Shown piece after piece: positions 46,692 to 56,481 of a DNA stretch of 64,000 nucleotides. Each line of letters begins with the position of its first letter. The stretch's first letter is position 1. Position numbers and translations under genes: made by a program. The notes under the pieces are model-generated. The model saw only the letters and a list, made by a program, of their open reading frames with translations, was not told where the DNA came from and ran no database searches. Origin of the DNA: Candidula unifasciata (taxonomy: Eukaryota; Mollusca; Gastropoda; Stylommatophora; Geomitridae); the NCBI GenBank assembly GCA_905116865.2, contig CAJHNH020002450.1, forward strand, positions 44,142 through 108,141, read 5' to 3'.

Positions 46692-49375
46692 ATATGTACA
46701 CCGATTTGATTTGATTCAAGAACCGACATCACATCACTCGGGGCATTCTGATAAGTGCTCTGTCCCCATCTTCAGCAGCCACCGAAGGGTTTCGATACTA
46801 ATGGTAGCCAGTAGCATTCTGATTAAACGTCCGTCTTGCCTTTCCTCTGAGCCTCAAGCATCTGCCAGAACCTCTCGTCACTCGGCCCTGCATCAATCTC
46901 ACCAAGACTAGTGATTCATCTTCTCCTCCGAACTGTACACGCTCTCCCATAAGGCACTAACCACGTCTGCACTATCACGTATCAGTATTCGACCAAGGTG
47001 TGCAGAGCCAGCCAGTCTGTCTGACTGTTCATTTCCCAGCACACCAGCCTGCCCCGGTGAAAGAATTCAGACAATACCTGTGTCCTCCGCAGCGAAGAAT
47101 GTCACTCTGAACGAAGCATACCTGTTCTAATCTTCTTCAGCATGCTTTCTGAGTCAGTTACAATCACTATGTGTATGTGTGGGGTGTGTGTCGTGTTCTT
47201 TAGCCAGCGGAAAGCTGCAGTGACCGCCTCCACCTCCATTCTTAAGCTGGATGTTGTAGTATCATATGCCAGGCTCTCCTGCACCAAACGTCGACCATTA
47301 ACTTTTGCTAAGAAGCCCAAAGCACTTCTTTTGCCTCTTGATACTGAACCGTCTGTGTAAATGATCAAATCCTCTGAGCGAGCATTATCTTAAATTAATT
47401 GCTGAATTTCCACCTCCGTGGCACCTGCTGGCCAGTCTGCATTCCTAGCTCAATGTGATTATGACTCTACACAAGTCTAACTATTTAGGTGGCACTTTGA
47501 CCCACTCCTATCCTCGCCTAATGTTCTCAAGGATGCAAACCTGTCTGATTGTGTCTTCTGCCTGAGCCATCCATGACTTCCCTCTTATCAGTCGCTGACC
47601 CTTAACTGCACCCAGAGCTTCATGAAGAGAGTGGTCTGTGTTTGCAGCTACCCTGAGATATGACTTCGCGTGCAGTACCTTGTGCCTATCTGCAACCGTC
47701 GGCACACCAAGGATGTATCGCATACACACCACTGGGGTGTCTCTGGTGTAACCCAGAATGACCTGCACAGCAGCGTTTTGTATGCGCTCGTTTGTAAATT
47801 TGACTCTTTGAGACGGTAAGCAGTCCCAGGCCATAATCAACCACTGACATAATTAGGTGCTGATATAGCGTGAAAAGCATTCTCTGCTCTATGTCAGTTG
47901 CAGCCATAGTCTTAAGTGCATCAAGTTTTTTTTTTTTTTTTTGCATCTCGTCACAAAACTCTACACAGGTTCCTTAAATGACACGCTCCTGTCAAATGTA
48001 ATTCCTAGATACTTCAGTTTGCTCTCTCTGTTGACGTTTCTACCATCTATCGTGAGACTTGGGATTGTAGCTTTAATTATTCTGTTGTCCAGAGAACACC
48101 ACAAAACAGACACCTTTTCCGTGTGGACGACAGATCTCATTTCTGTACACCACTATGTCACTTTGTCTACTGTCGCTTGTAGCTCCCGGGCTGTTTGTTC
48201 CCTCTCTTCCCCCTGCCTATATGCAAGTATTCCATCCACAAAAGTTAGTATCCTTTCAACTCCTGGTGCTTCTAGGCTTGCAATCTTGCTCGTATACACA
48301 GGCTAGATGGCGGATCCCTGTGGCAGTCCTGGGTCCAATGTGCATGGTTCTGAAGTCAATGAGCCCAGTCGGAGAGCAGCCCGACGTGAATACAGGAGAG
48401 CTGCAACCTAATTCACCAGCCATGGACTGGCCTTCTCCTTCAGTGCAGTCATTGGGATGTCTTATCTCCCTCTGTTATAAGCATTCTCGAGATCCAGTCC
48501 TACTGTAATAGTTTCCTGTCTGTTCTGGAACCCTTCATAGACGTCAAAAGCGAAAGTGGCCGCATTTGCCCATGTGTCCTTTCCTGGCCTGTAGCTTCCC
48601 TAACCTCTTGGGAGAAGCTGTCCCTAAAAAAAAAATTCTTTACAGTAACTATCTTCTCCAAGACCTTCCCAAATGTGTTTTTAAGGTGATGATTCAAAAG
48701 CCACTGAGCTTAGAATGATCTTTAAAAGGTTTTGGTAGTGGGATTAGATAGCTTTGCACCCAGTCCTGCGGTAATTTTGCTGTCCTAATGCTCTGGTTAA
48801 AACAGTCGACCATCTCTGCCAGGTCTACATCGATTAAAGCCTTTATGTGACCCTACCTGACTCCATCAGGCCCTGGTGCTGTGTCCTTTGCTTTTTTCAA
48901 AATTTGTTTGATATCTTCCACTTGTATCATGTCTTCATAATGCATATTCTTCAAGGAGCCAGCTAACTCCTTTCTAACTGCATCCCTGATGTCTACATCA
49001 TTATGATCTGATCTATGGAGAAAAGCCTCCCTTTTCTTCTTGCCTGTTGTCATACGCACACCATCGTCTCTACAAATTGTTTCGACTGTCATAGGCCGAT
49101 TTTTTCTTTGCATCTGCCTTTGCAGTTTCCAGAAAGAATTTCCTCAATGTTTTATCGCCTTTCATATCATTCGCAAAAGTTTCCCACTTTGCACTTTTAG
49201 CCTATGCAGCACAGCGCTTGAAAACCTCCCCCTTATCTCTTTCCACATTCTCCGCCATCTCTACTTCCTCTCGTGCGCTTGAGGGTGTCTGTCGTACTTT
49301 CTTTAGCCGCTTCACTGAGGCTCTCTTTGCCTTCCACGCCTGTTCTACTTCACTGATACTGATATATACACTGAT
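46692..49375 (-). mobile_element. Nimb-type LINE inserted in the previous one
   Basis: Read on the minus strand: pre-RT linker and APGPDGVR (48853-49113), post-RT MAATDIEQRMLFTLYQHLI (near 47880), VILGYTRDTPVVCMRYILG (near 47730), WMAQAEDTIRQV (47560), and RNase H with IIYTDGSVSRGKRSALGF (47365), the Glu block LRMEVEAVTAA and VTDSESMLKKI. A short TCAAA-repeat tail lies at 46705-46717. Flanks ATATGTACACCGAT (46692-46705) and ATATATACACTGAT (49362-49375) are a 14-bp target duplication with two mismatches. The 5' part is truncated before the endonuclease. Confidence 0.82.
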
Positions 49376-49499
49376 AATGATAAACTAATGATAACAAAGA
49401 AAACGAGACAGGAGGTTGTAGGTAGATTCGACTATAAGGCACACAATATTAGAAGCCATCCCTAAATGTAAGCAAACTAGCATCATGTGAATAACACTA

Positions 49500-49960
49500 A
49501 TTTTCAGTACAGGATGGAAAGAAAAGGAAGCTCCACTTGACTGGTAGAAGGCATTATTAGTACCAGTTTAAAAAAAAGGTAACAAAAAATACTTTCCAGT
49601 ATTACACACACATCATTCTGGAGCCAAAAAAGGAAACATGTATGAAACATTATTAGGACAAAGAGTTTTTTGGGGTGTGTTTTTTTTTTAGTATCCAGAA
49701 GCCATGAGTTGTTAACCCTTAGGCTCGGTATTATGGATATCGCAAACTTTTAGCCTTCATTCCATTGTAAATACTGTAAATCTGGGAGAAATGTTGCTTT
49801 TCTGGTACTCCCGGGAGTAAAGCTGAACCACAAGGAGTTCGTCACTCGGTCACCGCGTAATTCGGTTTAGCCAACTACGCTAGAGAGTCGGGCAAGGACA
49901 AAGAGTTAGACCCCGAGCTGAACAACATTTAAGTAAATCATAAATTGGTTTAAGGATAAA
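49500..49960 (+). mobile_element. RT-start fragment of a further LINE, split by a SINE
   Basis: The plus strand reads APLDWRKALLVPV near 49531, then NMYETLLGQRV near 49637. After the SINE it continues as RPRAEQHLSKS-like sequence near 49908. This is the first RT block of RTE/R1-like proteins (W-x-x-A-x-x-V-P-V). Only a fragment is left. Confidence 0.55.
49668..49894 (-). mobile_element. tRNA-derived SINE, family 2, copy 1
   Basis: The minus strand has an A-box-like TAGCGTAGTTGGCTAAAC, a B-box-like GGTTCAGCTTTACTCCC, the block ACATTTCTCCCAGATTTAC, and an end TTCTGGATACTAAAAAAAAA. Perfect 13-bp duplications AGGACAAAGAGTT lie at 49655-49667 and 49895-49907. Confidence 0.85.
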
Positions 49961-50004
49961 TTGTGTATATAAGGATATTATCATCAATCAGTTTCCGTCT
50001 CCAC

Positions 50005-50415
50005 AATGAAGCTTGTTTGCAACGATCTGTCTCTTGTCTTGGTTTTACACTCTCTCATACGTTATATGTTATCTATTGATGTTGTCCACTCAGTTGTATC
50101 GTTGTCTACCTCTTGCTTTCTTGCTTCCTACCTTTCCCTCCAGTATAGTTTTAAAAGAGTATTATGGTAATTTTATGTGGGTAAAGTATTTCAATGGTCT
50201 CCTTTTTATTAATTTTTTTCTGTAATTTCTTTTCACACTCAGTCTTTCAACAGATCTATCTTTGATTTTGTTTCTATGAGACACGACACATTTTTCTGTA
50301 TATCCACATTGCCTGAGAGTCTCTAGTTGTCTGTTCATTACCCAGGTGTATGCGCCATACAGCAGGGTTGACTATGCATAACATTTGACGATTGTAATTT
50401 TTTAGTGGATTGTGT
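50005..50415 (-). mobile_element. LINE C-terminal relic
   Basis: Minus-strand frames contain QAMWIYRKMCRVS (near 50310) and, further on, a basic block followed by W-x-x-x-L and a DRCKQASLWRR-like end near 50010. These match the C-terminal order (C-Y-R-R-M-L, GKR-x-R-G, D-R-x-x-W-R) of RTE-like LINEs. Confidence 0.5.
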
Positions 50416-50419
50416 ATTT

Positions 50420-50655
50420 CTCTATAGCCCGGTTCCCTAGCCCAATTAGTTAAACAGGACTGCGCGGCGACAGGGTGATGAACACCTTGTGATCTGGGTG
50501 CACGCCCGGTTGTAGGAAGAAAAGCGACATTTCTCCCAGATCTACTGTATCTATCATTTAAATCGAGGCCGAAAGGTTGCGAAATCCATAGTAACCGAGC
50601 CAGAGGGATAATAACTTATGGTTTCTGGATACTTAAAAAGAAAAAAAAAATGAAC
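50420..50655 (+). mobile_element. tRNA-derived SINE, family 2, copy 2
   Basis: It shares TAGCCCAATTAGTTAAACAG (A box), the block ACATTTCTCCCAGATCTACT and the end TTCTGGATACTTAAAAAG with copy 1, in the opposite orientation. The pair lies about 530 bp apart and could fold as a long hairpin in RNA. Confidence 0.82.
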
Positions 50656-50939
50656 AACTATTTGAATATGACTTCTTCTTTAACTTCACTTCCTCTTCAA
50701 CTGTTTTTGGTGTCGTGGGAGGTATAATGTTCTTCTTCTTACTCCTGTGGCTGCCCCGACCATAGGCACATAGCGATGTAGATAGTTTATCTGGTAACTT
50801 TCCATCTTATTTTTGGTCTTCGTTTTGATCTATGTCCTTCTCCACGTATGGTGTGCGTTGTGTGGTATAGCGTCACAGGGCATTCTCTTTTTAGGGGCAA
50901 ACCGCTTGACTTGATGTCTTTGTATGTAATTTTAGGATT

Positions 50940-52083
50940 GTTTCAGAGCCGACTTATTATGATCTCAGTCACACTAACTGAGAATGAAAGTCAAGGACTC
51001 TGTATTCAATGTGAATTTGTATGCAGCAACCAAAGACAAACAATTTTTCATTCCAATCCTCGAATTAGTGTCAACTGTAACAACAACCTACAAGTACACT
51101 CAGTCAAAAGCGCGAGCTGTTTTTGCTATGCCCTGTGCAGGTTGTGACCGTTCGGACTTGCAAACATTTTGTGGAATAATGAATCTTCCGCCGCCTGTCT
51201 AGAAGAGCACATAAAAACTAATAAATGAAATACACAAGCTTTATTCGTGGAAGGGATGGCATGCAGACACACAGACTGACTCTGTTCAGAAATAATATGG
51301 GAATACGATTCGATTTGATTTGATTCAAAAAGTGACATCACAGCACTCGGGGTTTTCCCATAAGAGCTCAGTCCCCAACCTTAAGCAGCCAGGGAAGAGT
51401 TCTGATTAAACGTCCGTCTTGCCTTTCCTCTAAGCCTCAAGCATTTGCCAGAACCTCTCATTCAGGGATGGAATACAATCAGAGGTAATAGGAAAGACTT
51501 TAACGGAATGCAACAGGCTGCTTGGGTATATTTATACAAGCTCTCCACAGATCAAAGGCCTTTTTACAATGTCTGCAAAATTAGTTGGTGCCCATATTTT
51601 GTAACTGTTGCCATCAACTCAGAAAAGGATTATAAACATAAAAATACCCTCCCTACATCAGTTATAGATGTCAGCAAGCCAGTTTTAATAGATCTGTCTA
51701 ACACTGACCTGCTTAGAAAATGTCTAGGTGGCACACCCAAAGCGCTAACGAATCAAAAGACAGCACAATTCGGCGACATTGCACCAAACATAAGTACCAT
51801 GGATTTCTAGTTGTTATGATTGCAGTTGGTTGGCTTTGCAATCCTCATTTTCAATGATTAAGCAAAAGCCTTAGAAGCACAGCTTGTGGCAATGCAACTA
51901 TTAAGTGGGCGTTTCACGTCAGAATTTTTTATCCCTACTGAAACGTTAAGACTGAAAATTTCTCAGAAGAAAGCAACAGAAGCATCATTGGAAGCAAGAG
52001 ATGCAAAAAGGAGGAAGCGACTTGGATTAGAGGAGTTACAAGCTCAGGCTGAAGGCTTTCCTTATTTGACAGGAAGTCACTGA
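50940..52083 (+). pseudogene. Transposase-like gene relic of an unnamed invertebrate family
   Basis: The piece ending at 51201 reads AGCDRSDLQTFCGIMNLPPP. After a Nimb LINE fragment, a 121-codon frame (51445-51810) contains WNTIRGNRKDFNGMQQAAW, DQRPFYNVCKISWCPYF and HKNTLPTSVIDVSKPVLI, then LLRKCLGG. A shifted frame (51886-52083) ends in a basic coiled segment (KKATEASLEARDAKRRKR). I recall this order (TFC-x-x-M-x-x-PPPV; C-x-x-x-W-C; HKNTLP; LL-x-KCLGG) from repetitive uncharacterised proteins in many invertebrates, probably encoded by a DNA transposon whose superfamily I cannot name. Frameshifts and the insertion make it a pseudogene. Confidence 0.6.
51305..51460 (-). mobile_element. 3' end fragment of a Nimb-type LINE
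   Basis: GATTTGATTTGATTCAA followed by GACATCACAGCACTCGGGG and TAAACGTCCGTCTTGCCTT matches the 3' end at 46705-46880. About 155 bp, severely 5' truncated. Flanks GGAATACGAT (51299-51308 region) and GGAATACAAT (near 51470) look like a target duplication. Confidence 0.75.
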
Positions 52084-52709
52084 AGTAAATATCTAGAATA
52101 TCTTCAGTAAAAAAATTGACAAGTTTAGCATTTTCTTTTACATACCCTGCTTTTTAACTTTCTTAAATATTACCCAGTCTGTGTGAAAATTTGCGCGCTT
52201 GCTTACATTATAACTGGCTATTTCATATTCTAGAAGGGAATTTTAATATCATGATTATGTTCATTTTTTATGTAATTTCAAGTTTGAAAATTTCCAAACA
52301 AAACAAAGACAAATTTTAGGTTTTTTTACATAAAATCTAATAAGTGTATACTATTTTCCCGAGATTTTGCTAAAGCAACACTAGTTTTGTATGTACAGTT
52401 GAATGTTGAAGGAATATGACTGTACCATTTCCCTATATTTAGATCCAAACTAACATCTATATTCTGCAAATGCGAAAATTAATTATATACTTAAAAGGCT
52501 TCTTATCTTATTATTAGTGAACCCTAGAGGTGCTTTTTTTTATATTAAAGCCTAATCAAATGGTCGTAATGTGTGAAAATTTGAGTCTTATCTAAAAAAT
52601 TTAAATTGTAATAATTTTTTTTTTCCAGTGCTATTGAATCCCTGCTAGTACACACTCCTTATGGAAAGTTGGGCATTTTGATTTGGCAATAACATATGTG
52701 AATTTTGGG
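52084..52709. other. Unassigned AT-rich sequence
   Basis: No ORF or repeat recognised. Confidence 0.3.
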
Positions 52710-52960
52710 GAGCTGCGCGGTCTCGAAGCATAGTGTCCGCCTCGAGTGCTATAGGTTCCGAGTTCAATTCCCGGTAAGAGCTGGGATTTTTTCACGTGGA
52801 CTTGGACTTCTAGTAAATTGTCTGGTCTCTAAGTAGTGAGATCGGACGCCCATGTGCATTGTTGCACACGTAAAAAAAAAAATCCTTGGCAGTTGGAAAT
52901 CGAAAAGAGTAGCCTAACGACGATGCCTGGGCACAATTTGGAGTTAAAAATATACCTAAA
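52710..52960 (+). mobile_element. tRNA-derived SINE, family 3
   Basis: It has an A-box-like start (GCGGTCTCGAAGCATAGTGT) and a B box (GAGTTCAATTCCC), then a body with TTCACGTGGACTTGGACTTC, CCCATGTGCATTG, an A run and CCTTGGCAGTTGGAAATCGA. Only one copy is in the window. The exact 3' end is unclear. Confidence 0.65.
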
Positions 52961-53280
52961 GTATTTCAGGATCGTCGCCGGTGTTACAGAGTCCATGCAC
53001 TGTGTTGAGCTTCTTTAGACTCAGACATGAGTTAAAAGACGAACGGAGCACTTATGGGTTACTACCCGTGTGCCATCTTGCTGATCAGTTGTTCAAACCT
53101 CAAACCATATGTGAATATCTTGCCCCACGTCTCGCCCACAGTTCATCACATATATTTGTCGGTAAGCGTTGCATCCTAGTCTTCGGCATATGTAGCCTAT
53201 TTTATTCGTAAGTAACACCTATCAATGAATTGTGTGGTATGTCATAAGTTGGTAAATAAAATTGCCATCTGCGTTGTTAG

Positions 53281-53463
53281 TGTGGAAAACATAAATAACA
53301 GGCCACTTCTTGATCATTCTCAGACTTTCTTTACCAACGAGGGAAACGCTGGAAGTATTCTGCTGCAAAACCGAAGCGGTCTTCCTCAGCTGGAACTAAC
53401 AGATTTGAATAGCTTTCAAAATGTTGAAAAAATTAGTATAGCTATTTACTTCAATCTGACACA
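53281..53463 (+). CDS. Candidate exon E, phase 2 to 2
   Basis: A frame of 61 codons opens after CATCTGCGTTGTTAG (acceptor ends 53280) and closes at a strong donor, GTAAGTATG (53464). The peptide includes TFFTNEGNAGSILLQNRSG, LPQLELTDLNSF and ISIAIYFNL; only this frame is open. It needs two bases from the preceding exon and leaves two. It therefore fits neither the phase-0 exit of exon D nor the phase-0 entry of the exon at 61633 without further exons; an acceptor at 53248 would fit exon D but has a weak pyrimidine tract. The next in-frame codon after the donor is TAA, so it could also be a last exon. Confidence 0.4.
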
Positions 53464-54534
53464 GTAAGTATGCAATACGACACAGCTAATGTTATTGTCT
53501 ACTGTATTTAGGACACATATAAGTCAAACAACGCCTCAACAACATGCTTACATTATTAAATGTTCAAGACACGTCTTCTTCTTAAAGTGAATTTATAGGT
53601 TCATTTATCTGAAGCTACAAAATATACCTCTTAAGTGCTATTACAAGGAAATCCAGCTCACCTAGAATTATGTAGTCCCTCCACTTATGAATATTTGAAG
53701 CGAGTAAACGCTGTTCAATGTAACGTCGTTACTCATGTGAAGAGATAAATCACTATACTAAGCTTAGACTTTTGGCTGAGTTTTTCTTCAGATTTTCTAC
53801 TTGTATGTTGTAGATGCTTATTTCTCAAGTCAATCCCTGCATGAATTTAATTCTGGATATCCCACTTCTGTTCTTGCTCGACAACACATTTAATTGTTTG
53901 TACTATATCCATATTGTTTGTTCTTACTCCCACAAGATGTTTTCACATTACCCCTAAAGTGCCAATGAAGTTCAGGTCTAGCAAAATATACCCAATAAGT
54001 TTGAGCACTAGGAAAAAGGTCCTTTCACTTTGTTATTATTATAGCGCAGTCCGTAAGGCATTTACTTTTATTTTATTTTTTCAAGTAGTGCCTCAGATAT
54101 TGTAAACCACAGTCAACGATTCAAATGTTGCGGGCTTCTTCAGATGACAAGGTTGTTGTCATGTCAGCCAAACGGTATTCTAATGTTTCAAATGTGAACC
54201 GTGATAAAATTTACTAGTGACGCTGCCGAAAAAAATACAATTAAAAAAAAAAACGTTTGTGAAAAAAAGGGGTGGGGGGGGGGATACTTTTGACCTGTAT
54301 AAAGATCATGTCTGTAAAGGTATAGGTGTGTGTAATATTACACTACCTGAGATGAACCTCAGCAAGCGCTATTTCAGAATGGCTGAATTCTTTACTGGTT
54401 TATCATCTCGCTGTGCCTTTTATATCATCTGTGCCTTTGAAACCATGTAATTAGTCTAGTTCGGAACCTCTGTCCTCTCTCGTTAACGGTCGACATTCTC
54501 TTTCGTTGAACATTGAGGAACTATAAGCGAATAT
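53464..54534. other. Unassigned intron sequence
   Basis: No recognised repeat; a short A run and a G run near 54240-54285. Confidence 0.3.
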
Positions 54535-55216
54535 GGCCTCTTGTGATTATTGTGCGCCGGAATACACAAGAATCAGAGAGATCAAAGGTTGTAGATCTTT
54601 GATCTATCGTGCAGTGGAGCACACCAGCTGTTCTTAATTGAGAACTTGGTCTAGCCTCATGAGTACTTGTACCTATAGTGTGAAAGGGGCACACTTAGGT
54701 CGTAAGTCCCTTGATCAGGAATATCCTTCTACAGTCAAGACCGTTTTGCGTAACTGAAGAGGCAAAAAACACAACGGATTTACAGGAGATAACATTGAGA
54801 AGAAAAAAAACTACGCCTACGGTGGACCTACGTGCCGATTTGCTGAATGATTGGAAGTTATATAGTCGTGAACGTGGATGTCTGGTTAGCGTGTGGGGCG
54901 GTGCAGGCATATTGATCCGTCAGGACATCCACTGTCTCTTCCCTAGCATGCAGGCAATACTAGGCTGACCGTTTACTTCCTGCATTGAAAAATATTTTCT
55001 ATGGACTTTGTACTCAATAATAAAAAGAATCATCGCAGAGCTACGAAATGCGTGCTCTGTGCTTGATCCCATCTTCGTGTGGCAACGCAGAGAGTGGGAA
55101 AAGGACAAGACTAGGAAATGCAGAGAGAAGAAGGCATAGAAATAGGAGAGCCGAAGCCCGAAGGGTCAGGCAAAAAACGGAGCGTCGTGAATTAAAGCAT
55201 ATTAGAGTGGGTTACT
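54535..55216 (+). mobile_element. Nimb-type LINE, 5' UTR (element broken by three insertions)
   Basis: Colinear with 45005-45675 over the whole stretch (for example GTGGACCTACGTGCCGATT and GTCAGGACATCCACTG). The element continues at 56482 after the inserted LINE. The 5' UTR of about 650 bp is shared by both copies, which supports a real element boundary near 54535. Confidence 0.8.
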
Positions 55217-56468
55217 GACAGCACAGTTTCTGGAAAAATATTAAGCAGAATTTTTTGGAAAGATTAAAAGATGCTTTTGATAAACAAAAGTTAAGACATG
55301 AACAGGCTTGTTTTCGGTCAAACAGATCCTGTACTGACCAGGTAGCCACATTACGTTTTATAATAAAGCAAAGCATTGAACTGAACTCACCACTTTACAT
55401 TGGATTTATAGACTATGAAAAAGCATTTGACAGCATTGATAAGGAATTTCTCTGGGAATTGATGGGGCACTATGGAATTCCACAGAAAATTATAACTTGA
55501 GAAAGGCAACATATAAAGACATGAAATGTCGAGTTCTTCATGAGGGAAAGCTAACAAATACATTTGAAATAAAAACAGGTGTGCGACAGAGATGTCTTTT
55601 GTCGCCTCTCTTATTTTTATTGGCTATTGACTGGATTATGAAAACAGTAACTGGTAACACCAAGAATGGAATTCAGTGAACCCCTACAAAACAACTTGAT
55701 GATGGACTTCGCTGGTGATATTTTCCTTCTGTCCCATTCGCGAACTAATTTTCAAGATAAATTATTTATACTTGATGCAAGATCACAGCAGCTTTGTCTG
55801 AAAATCCATAAAGGAAAGACAAAGATAATGAGAATAAATCAGGCAAATAGTAATGTTTCTCTTAATGGCACCCCACTCCAAGATGTGGAGTCGTACACAT
55901 ATTTGGGCAGTACTGTAGATAAAGATAGAGGAACTGAAAGAGATATTAAAATAAGAGTACAAAAGCTAAGAGAAGCTTTCATAGCACTAGGGAATTTGTG
56001 GAGGTGAAAAGAAACTAAAAGAAATACTAAATTAAAAATGTTAAATTCCAATGTAAAATCAGTACTTTTGTATGGGGCGGAAAAATGAAGAACCACTAAG
56101 GCAAATTCTAATAAATTACAGACATTCATTAACTGGTGCCTGCACAGAATAGAGGGAATAAAATGGTATGATAGAATAAGAAATGTAGAACTTTGGGAGA
56201 GAACTAAACAGACGCTGGTGTTGGTTAGGACACACACTGAGAAAACAAGAGAACAGCATAACTAGAATTTCTTTGCATTGGAACCCAACAAGCATTTGCA
56301 TAAAGGAAGGCAAAAAAAAAAAAAACATGCAGAAGAGAGCAGGAGAATAAAGTTGGAAAAATGGGCAGGACATGGGGAGAGCTTCATGTAATGGCGAAGG
56401 ATAGAACGACTTGGCGTGAGTTAGTTGAGGGCCTATGCTCCATTAAGGGATAAAAAGGTTGAAGAAGA
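55217..56468 (+). mobile_element. 5'-truncated RTE-like LINE inserted in the Nimb LINE
   Basis: Frames in order: EQACFRSNRSCTDQVATLRF (55303), YIGFIDYEKAFDSIDKEFLW (55397; first catalytic Asp), VRQRCLLSPLLFLLAIDW (55582), DFAGDIFLLSHS (55700; FADD box decayed to FAGD), IHKGKTKIMRINQ (55805), ESYTYLGSTVDKDRGTERD (55888), then the C-terminal part to a GAAG-repeat tail at 56459-56470. Perfect 13-bp duplications AGAGTGGGTTACT lie at 55204-55216 and 56469-56481. Confidence 0.9.
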
Positions 56469-56481
56469 AGAGTGGGTTACT

